The notes beneath the pieces are model-generated. The model was not told the DNA's origin, made no database searches, and was given only the letters and a program-made list of their open reading frames with translations. Shown piece by piece: positions 36,165 through 46,401 of a stretch of DNA of 64,000 bases. The stretch's first letter is position 1. The number at the start of each line of letters is the position of its first letter. Both the position numbers and the translations under genes were made by a program. Source of the stretch: Thorsellia kenyensis (lineage in GTDB: Bacteria > Pseudomonadota > Gammaproteobacteria > Enterobacterales > Thorselliaceae); contig NZ_JBHLXE010000033.1 of assembly GCF_042432445.1 (NCBI RefSeq), forward strand, positions 9,343 to 73,342, read 5' to 3'.

Positions 36165-37161
36165 AATAAAGCCTCTTTAAGAAATTTTTTGTCATTATGC
36201 TTAGAAATTATTGAATTGATTACTTTATATCTTTATTTTATATATCTTGATACATTTAAAACACACAACATTAAAAATATATTTACCCACATTTTATGCA
36301 TATTTATTCATGCAAGCAACAACTAAATTTCCTGAATTTATTTTTACCTGCAATTTATACATCACTTTTCAAGCACAAATCTCTAGTGACTACTGACGTC
36401 TCGTTGAAGTCCTTTCAAGTTCTTTATCGCAAAAAGGGAAAACTCAGCAACTATTATGCAAGGGATTATTAGTCTTCATATGACCGCAACAATGGCTTGT
36501 TTTAAAACTTGCGAACCATTGTTCGACTTTTTACAACATGCTTCAGGCCTTCTAGGGCTTAGCATGGAGTGGGTATGTTATCGCCATTAGAAGTGGTAAG
36601 GTAATGAGATAAGCCAATGTCCAACCTGATCACCTCCGTAATAACCTGTTCTGTTAATGGCGCTTAGCGCTTTCCTATGACCGTTTGACATCTTAGAAAT
36701 GGATGCAAAAGCCAGCTAGGGTCATATAGCTTGCTTTATCCGCTGAAACGCTCAGTAAATATCATAGTGAATAATCTGAAATCAACTAGTAGCCATCTTG
36801 TACATCTTTTAAATGTACATTTACGCAAAAAGTGTAATTTTGGTCTACTCTAGTCACGATCCTATCATTGCTTGTAGTGCTAAAAATGTAATAATGGAAA
36901 AGCTTAAATCATATCTGCAACCATAAGATTCACAAAGTTAGCGTCATTATATCCTTGCTCTATTGAGCGAGGGTTTAAAGGCTTTTTACTAAGTTATCCG
37001 CTAAGCTGGCTAAAAAGTCTCTTTAAAAACTATTTAATGCAATTGTAATTATTAAATCAAACTTAAGAAGAGTATAATATGCAATAATGGTTTATAATAT
37101 TAAACATTTATGACAAATATGACAAAAAATTACTTACACTACTAAAGGATGTTTTCTCATC
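36165..37161. other. One-kilobase non-coding, decayed stretch
   Basis: No gene is apparent except an unrecognised 44-codon frame (36456-36590). The middle part (36390-36760) is less AT-rich than usual spacers and carries several short matches, in order, to the 3' part of 16S rRNA (see findings). At 36807-36915 there is a degenerate element shared with 48758-48865. CCTTGCTC-TATT-GAGCGAGG (36953-36972) forms a hairpin followed shortly by a T-run and could be an orphan terminator. Confidence 0.45.
36295..36312 (-). promoter_or_regulatory. Candidate ArgR (ARG box) site upstream of argA
   Basis: The plus-strand sequence TGCATATTTATTCA (36297-36310) matches the ARG-box core TGAAT-wwww-ATTCA with one mismatch. 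ARG boxes usually occur in pairs; a second good copy is not visible, only half-like sequence near 36331. In such AT-rich DNA a single near-match may be chance. Confidence 0.35.
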
Positions 37162-38334
37162 ATGCACCAAAAATCCCCCCAAAAAACCTTGCCAATGACT
37201 AAACCCAAAAGTCTCACATACAGAATTATTTCATGGTCCGGGGTAATGGCTATTCTTCTCCTTATTATTTTTATGATCTTTAGATATCTAGATAATCGCC
37301 CACAAGACGAATCCCCATTACCGCCGCCAATAAAAGTTTCTGTATCTTCCCTTCTAGAAGGCTCTATCACACCTAGTTATGAATTTATCGGTGAAGTTAG
37401 AGCAAAACAATTAGCACAACTTTCGCCTGAAATTAATTCAGTACGAATTTTATCTATTGAAGTGGATGTAGGTGATAAAATTTCTAAAGGAGATATTCTC
37501 GCTCATTTAGACAATCAGTCACTTATCTATCAAAAAGAACAAGCACAAAGTGATTACGATAAAGCACTCGATGAATACAATCGAAAAAGTCGCCTAGGAA
37601 TTAATGGTGGAATAAGTCAAGAAGAACTTTCTAGTAAACAAATTGCACTCAAATCAGCAAAAGCCCGTTTAGATGATGCAAAACTTATGCTTTCAAAGGC
37701 TCAATTGACATCACCTGTGGATGGAATAGTTATTGCTAGAAATAAAGATATTGGCACGCTTACAAGCCTAAATGAAGCAATGTTCACAGTCGCTGTTAAC
37801 CAAGAAACGGAATTTGTAGCAAATATTCCTGAAAATCAATTAACACGTTTTGCAATCAATCAAGAAGTTAGCCTGTCTCTAAGTGGCCATAATTCTTTAC
37901 TTAAAGGAAAAATTAGACGAATTGAGCCACTCATTAACAATACATCAAGAACAGCAAATATTTATATTTCATTTGATGAGTCTCAATTTCATCCTATTGG
38001 TTTGTTTGGTACAGCTCGCATTAACTTAGCAGAACAAAAAGGCATTATCGCTCCAACTACATCTATTCTTTTAGATGAAAAAGGGCAATATCTTTGGACT
38101 GTAAATAATAAAAATCGCGTTGAAAAAATTTATGTAAAAGAAATATTAAGACAAGATACACAAACTATCATCGAACTGGATAAATCTCTTTTATCTGATG
38201 AATTAAATAGTAATCAATATGATTTAACAAAATCTAAAATATTACTTAGAGCGGGGTCATTAGTGAATGAAGGCGATTTAATCACTCCTCAACCTGTTAA
38301 CTCAGCTACAAAAAATACTGATTTACTGAACTAA
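37162..38334 (+). CDS. RND efflux periplasmic adaptor (membrane fusion protein)
   Basis: The 390-residue protein has an uncleaved N-terminal membrane helix (about 22-44) followed by the usual adaptor parts. These are a split biotinyl-lipoyl domain (SPEINSVRILSIEVDVGDKISKGDILAHLD and LTSPVDGIVIARNKDIGTL), a short helical hairpin between them (about 125-180), and a beta-barrel domain. It bridges the pump to a TolC-type outer-membrane channel, which is not encoded here. It resembles MexH/AcrA-type adaptors of HAE1 pumps. The pump gene follows after 12 bases. No regulator gene is adjacent, and the upstream kilobase is non-coding. Confidence 0.9.
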   Translation: MHQKSPQKTLPMTKPKSLTYRIISWSGVMAILLLIIFMIFRYLDNRPQDESPLPPPIKVSVSSLLEGSITPSYEFIGEVRAKQLAQLSPEINSVRILSIEVDVGDKISKGDILAHLDNQSLIYQKEQAQSDYDKALDEYNRKSRLGINGGISQEELSSKQIALKSAKARLDDAKLMLSKAQLTSPVDGIVIARNKDIGTLTSLNEAMFTVAVNQETEFVANIPENQLTRFAINQEVSLSLSGHNSLLKGKIRRIEPLINNTSRTANIYISFDESQFHPIGLFGTARINLAEQKGIIAPTTSILLDEKGQYLWTVNNKNRVEKIYVKEILRQDTQTIIELDKSLLSDELNSNQYDLTKSKILLRAGSLVNEGDLITPQPVNSATKNTDLLN

Positions 38335-38346
38335 AGGAAAAATACA

Positions 38347-41300
38347 ATGCCAATGCCATTATCTACTTGGTCAATAAGAAACCCTATTCCTCCTTTGGTG
38401 CTTTTTCTCGTCCTTATCGTCGCAGGGTCCATCAGTTTTAAGTTTTTACCTATTACCCAATTACCTAATCTTGTAATTCCGATTGTGGTGGTGAATGTCA
38501 ATCAACCAGGGGCTGCCCCCTCTGAAATGGAAACGCAGGTTACGCAAAAAATTGAAGGTGCAGTGACAGGTATAACTGGAGTAAAGCATATCAATTCAAC
38601 CATCAGTGAAGGATCATCAAGCACTATGATTGAATTTTATATGAGCACCGAAATTGATAGAGCGGTAAATGATACCCGTGATGCAATTAGTAAGATTCGT
38701 TCTGAACTACCTAATAATGTGTTAGATCCTGTTATCGAAAGGCTTGAAGCGGAATCTCAGCCTATCCTCATTTATACCCTAGGTTCTTCAGAACTAAATC
38801 AAGAAGAGCTTAGCTGGTATATTGATGATACGCTAAGCCGAGAACTACTTGCAATACCAGGCGTTGCAAGTGTAAGCCGAAATGGAGGAATTGATAGAGA
38901 GATTATTTTAGTTCTTAACCCAGAAAGATTATCAGCCTATGGCATCAGCGCAGCTCAAGTTAGCCAGCAAATCTCAAGTACCAATATTAATATGCCAAGC
39001 GGTAGGTTTAATGTTGGCGATCAGGAATATACATTAAGAACACTTGGTAGCCAGAAAACAATTGAAGAACTGGAAAATCTTTGGATTCATCTTAATAATG
39101 ATCAACAGGTAAAATTAACTGATTTAGGTAATATAGTTGATGGTACTATTGAACAACGTAACCTAACTCGTCAGAATAACTTACCAGTAATTACTTTCAG
39201 TATCACACGTTCTAAAGGATCTAGTGATATTAATGTTGGTGATGCAGTTGCAAAAAAAATCAGTGAGTTGAGTGCCAAAAATCCTAACCTTAAATTTTCA
39301 CTGGCCCTCTCAATGGTTGAGTTTACTCAAACCACCTATGACTCAACCATATATACTTTTTTTGAAGCAGCGATACTGACAATTCTAGTTATTTTTATTT
39401 TCTTAAAAGACATCAGAGCAACTTTTATTGCTGCGATTACTATCCCCTTATCTATTATACCCACTTTCATCTTTATGAATATGATGGGGTTTTCTTTAAA
39501 TATGGTCAGTCTTCTTGCGATTTCCTTAGTCACAGGGGTACTTGTTGATGATGCAATAGTAGAAATTGAAAATATTCATAGACACATGAAAGAAGGTCTT
39601 AAACCTTTTAAAGCTTCTGTTATAGCAGCAAATGAAATTGGTCTTGCTGTTGTTGCGACCACCATGGTGATTTGTTCAGTATTTGTACCAGTAAGTTTTA
39701 TGGATGGTATTGCGGGGCAGTATTTTAGAGAATTTGGTTTAACCGTGGCCATATCCGCATTTTTTTCTTTAGTAGTAGCCAGACTTTTAACGCCTATGCT
39801 CTGTGCCTATTTCTTAAAAATGCCTAAATATCTACATGATGAAGAAAAGCAAGGTTTTATCATGAAGCGATATCAATCAATATTGCGTTGGACACTAGCC
39901 CATAGAGCCAAAACAGTAAGCCTTGCTTTTTTGGTAATGTTTTTTTCATTTGGGCTAGCGAAATATGTTCCTTCTGATTTTATTCCTGCCAGTGATTATG
40001 GGCAATCAAGGTTATCAGTTCAATTACCGAGAGGAGTAAGTGCCAAAGATACCGATGCAATCATGCAAGAAATTTCTGCCATTTTAGAGAAACGGGAAGA
40101 GGTTGTCTCGACCATCACGAGTGTTTCTTCGCAAAATGTCAATCGTGGTGAAATCAATATCAAACTATTACCAGCTGACGAAAGAACGCTATCACAGCGT
40201 GAATTTGAAAGTGATGTTTTACCCAGTTTATTAGCATTAGCTGATGTCAAAGTAGAATTTAGTAAAGTTGAGGGGGGAAAAGATCTTTCCTATAATCTTA
40301 TTGGTAGCAACAGTGAATTATTAACCATAACTGCCCAGAATATAGCCAGAGAGATGAGAACTTTACCTGAGCTTATCAGTGTCAATACCAGTGCCAGTGA
40401 AAGACAACCTGAACTGACAGTAACGCCTGACTATGCAAAGGCGGCTTCCTTAGGTATTACCCCGGTCCAAATTGGGCAAGCATTAAATATTGCGTCTTTG
40501 GGTGACATTGAAGCTAATTTAGGTAAATTTAGCGAAGGAAGTAGACAATTACCGATTAGAGTACGTTTGCCTGCTGCAGATAAACAAAATATCGAGATCC
40601 TCCATAATCTACCTATCAAAACAGCCAATGGCAACAGTGTACCTTTATCTGCAATAGCATCATTTGAATTTAATTTAGGCCCTACAGTCATTGAGCGTTA
40701 TGATCGTATTCAAAAAATTGCTATTGAGGCCAATTTAAACAACGTCGTTTTAGGTGAAGCAGAAAGCAAGTTTTTTGAATTACCAAGTGTAAAAAACTTA
40801 CCAGAGGGAATAACTCTGACAAGAAGTGGGGACTCAGAAGTTTTTGCTGAACTACTACGTAATTTTTTCTTAGCAATCGGTGCAGGTTTACTGCTTGTCT
40901 ATATTGTTCAGGTGTTGCTCTATAAAGATTGGCTACAACCTTTAACACGTATGGCCGCGTTGCCTCTATCTATTGGAGGCGCTTTCCTTTTATTATTGAT
41001 CACTGATACTGCATTTAGTATGCCAGTAATGATAGGAATGCTTATGCTGATGGGTATTGCAGATAAAAATGCAATTTTACTTGTAGATTATATGCTTGAA
41101 CTTTTAGATCGTGGCTATACTAAGCAAGAAGCCATCCTCAAAGCCTGCCAAGTAAGAGCTAGACCTATCATTATGACCTCTCTTGCTATGCTTGCAGGGA
41201 TGATCCCTATCTCTTTAGGAATAGGACTCAATACAGAATTTAAAGCACCTATGGCAGTTGCAGTGGTTGGCGGCTTAATATCTTCAACTTTACTCAGTCT

Positions 41301-41391
41301 CATTTTTGTCCCAGTTCTTTTTAGTCTAATGAGAGATTTCAGAGAATTCCTTGCAAAAAAACTGCGACCTTTAGTTAATCAAGAAGAATAA
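38347..41391 (+). CDS. RND family efflux permease (HAE1 type)
   Basis: This 1014-residue inner-membrane antiporter has the standard RND architecture. There is an N-terminal helix, a large periplasmic loop, helices 2-6 with the proton-relay VDDAIVEIENIHRHM in helix 4, a second periplasmic loop, and helices 8-12 including MGIADKNAILLVDYMLEL. The Asp pair of helix 4 is present, so proton coupling should work. It is most like MexI/AcrB-type multidrug exporters, slightly shorter than AcrB (1049). Substrates cannot be inferred. Confidence 0.93.
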   Translation: MPMPLSTWSIRNPIPPLVLFLVLIVAGSISFKFLPITQLPNLVIPIVVVNVNQPGAAPSEMETQVTQKIEGAVTGITGVKHINSTISEGSSSTMIEFYMSTEIDRAVNDTRDAISKIRSELPNNVLDPVIERLEAESQPILIYTLGSSELNQEELSWYIDDTLSRELLAIPGVASVSRNGGIDREIILVLNPERLSAYGISAAQVSQQISSTNINMPSGRFNVGDQEYTLRTLGSQKTIEELENLWIHLNNDQQVKLTDLGNIVDGTIEQRNLTRQNNLPVITFSITRSKGSSDINVGDAVAKKISELSAKNPNLKFSLALSMVEFTQTTYDSTIYTFFEAAILTILVIFIFLKDIRATFIAAITIPLSIIPTFIFMNMMGFSLNMVSLLAISLVTGVLVDDAIVEIENIHRHMKEGLKPFKASVIAANEIGLAVVATTMVICSVFVPVSFMDGIAGQYFREFGLTVAISAFFSLVVARLLTPMLCAYFLKMPKYLHDEEKQGFIMKRYQSILRWTLAHRAKTVSLAFLVMFFSFGLAKYVPSDFIPASDYGQSRLSVQLPRGVSAKDTDAIMQEISAILEKREEVVSTITSVSSQNVNRGEINIKLLPADERTLSQREFESDVLPSLLALADVKVEFSKVEGGKDLSYNLIGSNSELLTITAQNIAREMRTLPELISVNTSASERQPELTVTPDYAKAASLGITPVQIGQALNIASLGDIEANLGKFSEGSRQLPIRVRLPAADKQNIEILHNLPIKTANGNSVPLSAIASFEFNLGPTVIERYDRIQKIAIEANLNNVVLGEAESKFFELPSVKNLPEGITLTRSGDSEVFAELLRNFFLAIGAGLLLVYIVQVLLYKDWLQPLTRMAALPLSIGGAFLLLLITDTAFSMPVMIGMLMLMGIADKNAILLVDYMLELLDRGYTKQEAILKACQVRARPIIMTSLAMLAGMIPISLGIGLNTEFKAPMAVAVVGGLISSTLLSLIFVPVLFSLMRDFREFLAKKLRPLVNQEE

Positions 41392-41502
41392 AAAAATGAT
41401 TTCATTTGGTAATTGCGTCATAAACTCTTGCTCCACTTGATAATGTTAATTTTCATGCATAAATTATTCTATAATAGGAAAAAGTTTAAACTGGAGAGAC
41501 TA

Positions 41503-42114
41503 ATGAAAAAATTCACACTCACTCCCAGTGAGATAGGGTTAGATCCACAAAATGCTCTAATTCAAAACATTCATTCTATCCCAAAAAATGAAGTGAATGG
41601 ACTTTTTGATTATTGCTACTATGAGGGCTTATTTGGCAAAATGCTATTAGCCTCTTTAGATGAACATCTCTGTTATGTTGGATTTTGTAATGAAACTACT
41701 TCGCATAGTGAAAAAACATTAACTACATTGTATAAGAAAGAAGCAAAAAAGAATGAAAAGAGTCCAGTTCTCGAAAAGACCCGATTAGCATTAGATCAAT
41801 ACTTCAGTGGAAATTCTAAAACATTTAATATACCTATATTATTGATTGGTAGTGCTTTTCAAGTGACTGTGTGGAAAAGTTTAAACTGCATCCCTTATGC
41901 CAAAACTATCTCTTATCACACACAATCTATTTGGTTAAAAAACCCTAAAGCGATTAGAGCAATAGCTTCGGCTAATGGAGCAAACCCAATTTCAATCATT
42001 CTTCCTTGCCATAGGGTTATAGGAAAAAATGGTTCCTTGACAGGTTATGCCGGGGGACTAGACTTAAAAGAAAAACTACTCAGACATGAGATCAAATATA
42101 CAAATTCGATTTAG
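41503..42114 (+). CDS. ogt: Methylated-DNA--protein-cysteine methyltransferase
   Basis: This suicide enzyme removes O6-alkyl groups from guanine onto its own cysteine. The active site PCHRVIG is at about residues 168-174 of 203, preceded by the helix-turn-helix region (SAFQVTVWKSLNCIPYAKTISY) and ASANGANPISI. SLTGYAGGLDLKEKLLRHE closes the domain. The frame is open 30 codons upstream, but CTGGAGAGACTA before the ATG at 41503 decides the start. The N-terminal domain is of Ogt/Ada type. A TATAAT-like box (41470-41475) lies about 27 bases upstream without a good -35. Ada C-terminal-like identity cannot be excluded, but there is no Ada N-domain. Confidence 0.9.
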   Translation: MKKFTLTPSEIGLDPQNALIQNIHSIPKNEVNGLFDYCYYEGLFGKMLLASLDEHLCYVGFCNETTSHSEKTLTTLYKKEAKKNEKSPVLEKTRLALDQYFSGNSKTFNIPILLIGSAFQVTVWKSLNCIPYAKTISYHTQSIWLKNPKAIRAIASANGANPISIILPCHRVIGKNGSLTGYAGGLDLKEKLLRHEIKYTNSI

Positions 42115-42149
42115 TTTACTCCCATTGAATTTTTCTATTTAATTTCAGC

Positions 42150-43262
42150 TTATTTAAATTGATTAATCGAATTTAGGGTATGATATATGGGAATTTTTGC
42201 TGCACCTAAAGATGCACTTTTAGAACCTTGTTTAGACGTTACAATTTTTGCGACAGGTTTTTCAATTTCAAAGGAGTGCGAAAATTTTTCATTTAAATGC
42301 ATAGTCATCCTATCAATAAGTTGAATTGGTAAGGTCCCACCAAGAATAATCAGTTTTGGATCAAGCCACTGCAAAGAACCTAAAACAACTTGCTCAACTT
42401 GGGGTAATCTTGCCATTAGCCATTTCTCCACTAGAGGATGACCAGACTCTACATATTCACTCACTTTCGATGCCTCTAATCCATTATCAACCAAATACTG
42501 TATCAAATTTTTAAGCGAAGGCCTCGGTGTACCTAAAGGAAACGCCATTCCTACTTCCCCTGCATTTAAAAATCCACCATAGACTAAGTGTCCATTTAGA
42601 ATAGCACCTCCTCCGATACCATATCCTAAATCAATCACAGCCATGTCTTTAATCTTATCCCAATCCTTAGAATAATACTCTCCTATTGCAGCAGCATTGG
42701 CATTATTTTCTACCCAAGTAGGGTAATTTAAATTTTGAGTAAACAGCTCAGTCAAATCATGATCACGCCAAGAGGATAACCAAGATACACAATACCGTTT
42801 GCGACCATCTTTTTTTAAATATCCAGGAACAGCATATCCAATACCTAAAATTCTTGAGTGTAATAATTGCCTTTTTTTTAATGTATTATGAACAATAATT
42901 CGTATTTTTTTTAATGTATATTCAATTGGTTGATTTTCTTGATGGCTCTCAGAAACGGTAATGATCTTATTACCTGCTAAATCTACAATTGATAAATCCA
43001 ATTGGTTGGGACTGAATGATATGCCAAGCGCACATCCTCCTATTGGATTTAATGACAACGGAAGTGAAGGTTGACCACGTTGACCAAGAATTCGCTCACC
43101 TTCTATAATTAACCCAAGGTGCATAAGTTCTCGACAATATTGAGTAATTGCTCCTGCGGTTAGATTAGACATGCGACTTAATTCAGCTCTAGTCACAGGG
43201 CCATAATTGCGTATTAAATCTAATAATAATCTTTGACTTGTTCTTAATTCAAAATTCAGCAT
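42150..43262 (-). CDS. ROK family transcriptional regulator
   Basis: The 370-residue protein has an N-terminal winged helix-turn-helix (about 8-60; GPVTRAELSRMSNLTAGAITQYCRELMHLGLI) and a ROK sugar-kinase-like domain (MAVIDLGYGIGGGAILNGHLVYGGFLNAGEVGM). In ROK proteins the last motif normally continues ExGH and a zinc-binding CxCG motif. Here the His is Met and no CxCG follows, so sugar phosphorylation is unlikely and it should act only as a ligand-sensing repressor like NagC or Mlc. It is divergent from a four-gene ABC importer and probably controls it. The ligand is likely a sugar or sugar phosphate, by family analogy only. Confidence 0.88.
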   Translation of the reverse strand: MLNFELRTSQRLLLDLIRNYGPVTRAELSRMSNLTAGAITQYCRELMHLGLIIEGERILGQRGQPSLPLSLNPIGGCALGISFSPNQLDLSIVDLAGNKIITVSESHQENQPIEYTLKKIRIIVHNTLKKRQLLHSRILGIGYAVPGYLKKDGRKRYCVSWLSSWRDHDLTELFTQNLNYPTWVENNANAAAIGEYYSKDWDKIKDMAVIDLGYGIGGGAILNGHLVYGGFLNAGEVGMAFPLGTPRPSLKNLIQYLVDNGLEASKVSEYVESGHPLVEKWLMARLPQVEQVVLGSLQWLDPKLIILGGTLPIQLIDRMTMHLNEKFSHSFEIEKPVAKIVTSKQGSKSASLGAAKIPIYHTLNSINQFK

Positions 43263-43564
43263 ATCTATTTGGCCTTAGGTATAAAATAGTTGAAACACTT
43301 TTTATTATACCATTTTTCGTTCAGGGCTTTTCTAAATTATTGATACATTACCCCTTGAATATTTCTAATCTTTTAATAACTTTAACTCATAAACTTTAAC
43401 TTTGTCACATTAATTTAATATTTAATCATTAAACTTAATATTGAAAATATGAATTAAATATATATTTAAAAGTAAAATAAACCTTAATAGTTTAATTATT
43501 TAATTATTTAATTATTAGGTTATTAGATTGAGTAGGTACTTACTTATAATGCAGAGGGATAATA
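43263..43564. promoter_or_regulatory. Divergent control region between the ROK gene and the ABC operon
   Basis: This 300-base AT-rich region separates a regulator from the transporter it faces. It has a perfect 6+1+6 palindrome TTTAATCATTAAA at 43421-43433, extended loosely to either side, which is a candidate operator. Three copies of the 8-mer TTAATTAT lie at 43492-43515 just upstream of the ABC operon. In DNA this rich in A and T palindromes arise easily, so the operator is only a candidate. Confidence 0.35.
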
Positions 43565-44662
43565 ATGGCAAAACTAGTCGTAGATAAATTGACTAAAACT
43601 TTTGGCGACTTCTATGCGGCCAAAGAGATAAGTTTTACTGCAAATGAAGGTGAATTCGTTACCCTTTTAGGCCCAAGCGGATGCGGGAAAACTACTCTAC
43701 TCAAAATGATTGGTGGTTTCCATCAACCTGACAGTGGACGAATTAAAATAGGAGAAAAAGAAGTCACACATCTTACCCCAGAAAAAAGAAATACTGCCAT
43801 GTGTTTTCAATCCTATGCTTTATTTCCTCATTTAAATGTTTCACACAATATTTGCTTTGGCCTAAAACAACGTAAAATTGCTCTTAGTGAACAAAAAAAA
43901 CGTCTTGAAAAAGTGATTCAGCAAGTCGGTCTTAAAGGACAAGAACTAAAAATGCCCAGTCAACTCTCAGGCGGACAACAGCAACGAGTTGCCCTTGCAA
44001 GAGCGATGATAACACAACCTGATGTCATTTTATTTGATGAACCTTTATCTAATCTTGATGCAAAGCTAAGAGAAAGCGTCCGTTATGAAATCAAAGAATT
44101 GCAAAAACAATATAATCTAACATCTATTTATGTTACGCATGATCAGTCAGAAGCGCTAGCTATGTCAGATAAAATTATTGTTCTCAATGCAGGGAGTATT
44201 GAACAAATGGGAAAACCCGAAGATATTTATTTTAGGCCAACTTCTCGTTTTGTGGCAGATTTCATAGGCGCTGCAAATATAGTCAAAGCAAAAGTTAAAA
44301 AAGCAAACTCTGCAAACTATTATCACGTTGCATGCGAGTTAGGTAATTTTTATGTCTATTCGGATATATCACCTAGGGCTGAAGAGGTGTATGTTTGCTG
44401 GCGCCCTGAAAATCTTCACTATATAGAAGATGGTCCCGTCGCAAATATAAGTGGTATGCCTGAAAATTTTTGCTATATCGATATTGAAAAATTAGCATTT
44501 ATGGGCAGTACTACTGAAGGATTTGGACGATGTGGTGAAGGTTTATCTTCCTTTAGAGTTCAATTCCAACTTAAACCAAACTTATCTCAGTCAAACAAAG
44601 CATGCTTTAGATTAACAGAAAATGCCATTCATTTTTTAGAACCTGTAAGACAAGGAAGTTAA
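43565..44662 (+). CDS. ABC importer ATP-binding protein (PotA/FbpC/AfuC-like)
   Basis: The 365-residue ATPase has Walker A GPSGCGKTT, Q-loop CFQSYALFPHL, signature LSGGQQQRVALARAM, Walker B VILFDEPLSNLD and YVTHDQSEAL. A C-terminal TOBE-type regulatory domain (about 245-355) is the hallmark of the CUT1/polyamine/iron ATPases. GAGGG lies six bases before the ATG. It heads a four-gene operon (ATPase, two permeases, binding protein), an order seen in several polyamine, phosphonate and sugar-phosphate importers. A divergent ROK regulator makes a sugar-related substrate somewhat more likely than a polyamine. Confidence 0.88.
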   Translation: MAKLVVDKLTKTFGDFYAAKEISFTANEGEFVTLLGPSGCGKTTLLKMIGGFHQPDSGRIKIGEKEVTHLTPEKRNTAMCFQSYALFPHLNVSHNICFGLKQRKIALSEQKKRLEKVIQQVGLKGQELKMPSQLSGGQQQRVALARAMITQPDVILFDEPLSNLDAKLRESVRYEIKELQKQYNLTSIYVTHDQSEALAMSDKIIVLNAGSIEQMGKPEDIYFRPTSRFVADFIGAANIVKAKVKKANSANYYHVACELGNFYVYSDISPRAEEVYVCWRPENLHYIEDGPVANISGMPENFCYIDIEKLAFMGSTTEGFGRCGEGLSSFRVQFQLKPNLSQSNKACFRLTENAIHFLEPVRQGS

Positions 44663-44663
44663 T

Positions 44664-45518
44664 ATGAAAAAAATCAAGACTTTTCTTCTTCTACTTCCAG
44701 GTTTAGGTGCGATCTTATTATTAATGGGGGGCACATTTTATATAGTGATAGCCCAAAGCCTTGGCTTTTTCAATCTAGCCGGTGAGAACCAATTTTCTTT
44801 CAATCATTGGATAAACATGTTGAGCGATACTGTATTCCATCGTTCTCTATTCTATTCAATCAAAGTATCTTTGCTTGGTGCGCTGGGTTCAATCATTTTT
44901 TCCTATCCATTGGCAATTTGGTTGCGAAGACCGATGAAATATAAAGAAGTTATCATAGGCACTCTAAGGGCACCTATGTTTGTACCTGGGCTGGTTGCTG
45001 CTTTTTTATTTGTTAATATTATTGCCTACCATGGGATCATCAATGAGCTTTTAGTTTTTATTGGAATTATTGATAGACCAATAAGAATGCAAAATGATGA
45101 ATTTGGTTGGGCAGTAATAATTTTACAAATTTGGAAAAATTTACCTTTTGCCCTTATTTTAGTGAGTGGTTCTGTAAATTCAATTCGTGGAGATGTACTT
45201 GATGCTGCATCTAATTTAGGTGCTACACGTTGGAATATTTTCAAATACGTAATATTTCCCATGACATTATCCGCTGTTCAAGCAGCATTCATTCTAATTT
45301 TTATTGGTGCACTAGGAGATTTTGCATTTTCAGCCATCGCTGGACCTAGAAGTACTTATTCATTAGCCAGATTAATGCAGACAACTGCCATGGAATATGA
45401 TAACTGGAATGGTTCAGCTGTTATCGCCGTTACAATCATGCTCATTACAGCGATTGTTTCCGTCCTCATTTCAGTCATATTTACTCCTTTGTCAACTAAA
45501 AAAGGAGCGATTAAATGA
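44664..45518 (+). CDS. ABC importer permease 1 (PotB-like)
   Basis: The 284-residue permease has six helices and the coupling (EAA) loop DAASNLGATRWNIFKYVIFPMTL. The start is two bases after the ATPase stop, so translation is coupled. With its partner it forms the type I importer channel. Its four last bases overlap the next gene. Substrate specificity cannot be read from this subunit. Confidence 0.88.
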   Translation: MKKIKTFLLLLPGLGAILLLMGGTFYIVIAQSLGFFNLAGENQFSFNHWINMLSDTVFHRSLFYSIKVSLLGALGSIIFSYPLAIWLRRPMKYKEVIIGTLRAPMFVPGLVAAFLFVNIIAYHGIINELLVFIGIIDRPIRMQNDEFGWAVIILQIWKNLPFALILVSGSVNSIRGDVLDAASNLGATRWNIFKYVIFPMTLSAVQAAFILIFIGALGDFAFSAIAGPRSTYSLARLMQTTAMEYDNWNGSAVIAVTIMLITAIVSVLISVIFTPLSTKKGAIK

Positions 45519-46366
45519 ATAATAGTTTAACCTCAGCTACTAAAAATGGACAACTTGTCAACAAAATAGTCTGGATATTTTTTATCGTCGTTAATATTAT
45601 TTGGCTGGTAATTCCCTTTGGCATGGCTGTCTTATGGTCTTTAGTAGATCCTAATCATCCATGGAGTTATCCTGATCTTTTTCCTAAAGTGCTTTCGTTT
45701 AATCGATGGATAGATGTTTGGAATAAAACGGCTTTATCAACAGCGCTTATGAATAGCTATACCATTGCGCCTGTTGTAGCTATGTTGAGTTTTATATTGG
45801 CTATGCCAACCGCCTACGCGCTTGGTAGGATTCCTTTTCAGGGCAAGCATATTGCGGAATTAATCACATTAATCCCCTTAGTGATCCCAACAATGATAAT
45901 CGCTATATTTTTTCACTCTATTCTCAAAGCACTGCATATAACAAATCCTTTTATTGGGATTGTTGTCGGGCATACGGTTCTTACGCTGCCCTATTCAATT
46001 CGTATACTATCAGCAGGATTTAAATCAGTACCTCAAGATTTAATTGATGCGAGTAAAAATTTAGGGGCAGGACCCATTGAAACATTCAAAACTGCTTACT
46101 TACCAATTCTTAAGCCAAGTTTTTTAGCCGCTTTGATTTTTTGCCTAGTCATTAGCCTTGAAGAATTTGGGATCTCTTTTGTTATTGGTTCACCAGATTT
46201 GATTACTGTTCCCACAATTTTATACTCATTTCTTGGTTATGCATTTATAAGGCCTGATGCTGCAGTGGTTTCTATGATTTTAGTCATACCAAATGTTATT
46301 TTAATGATCTTTATTGAACGTCTATTAAAAGGTAACTACTTAGCTCAATCGACAGGTAAAGGCTAA
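45515..46366 (+). CDS. ABC importer permease 2 (PotC-like)
   Basis: The 283-residue second permease has six helices and the EAA loop DASKNLGAGPIETFKTAYLPIL. It overlaps the preceding gene by four bases (ATGA), the usual arrangement for subunits made in equal amounts. The periplasmic LEEFGISFVIGSPDLITVP segment is typical of PotC/ModB-like permeases in this group. Confidence 0.88.
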   Translation: MNNSLTSATKNGQLVNKIVWIFFIVVNIIWLVIPFGMAVLWSLVDPNHPWSYPDLFPKVLSFNRWIDVWNKTALSTALMNSYTIAPVVAMLSFILAMPTAYALGRIPFQGKHIAELITLIPLVIPTMIIAIFFHSILKALHITNPFIGIVVGHTVLTLPYSIRILSAGFKSVPQDLIDASKNLGAGPIETFKTAYLPILKPSFLAALIFCLVISLEEFGISFVIGSPDLITVPTILYSFLGYAFIRPDAAVVSMILVIPNVILMIFIERLLKGNYLAQSTGKG

Positions 46367-46401
46367 ATATTGCGTATTTTTCAACCCAAAGGAGTTTTTT
46401 T

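Noticed and set aside
36456..36590. 44-codon open frame in the argA upstream spacer
   Set aside because: No ribosome site and no recognisable family; it overlaps the segment with rRNA-like words and is probably chance.
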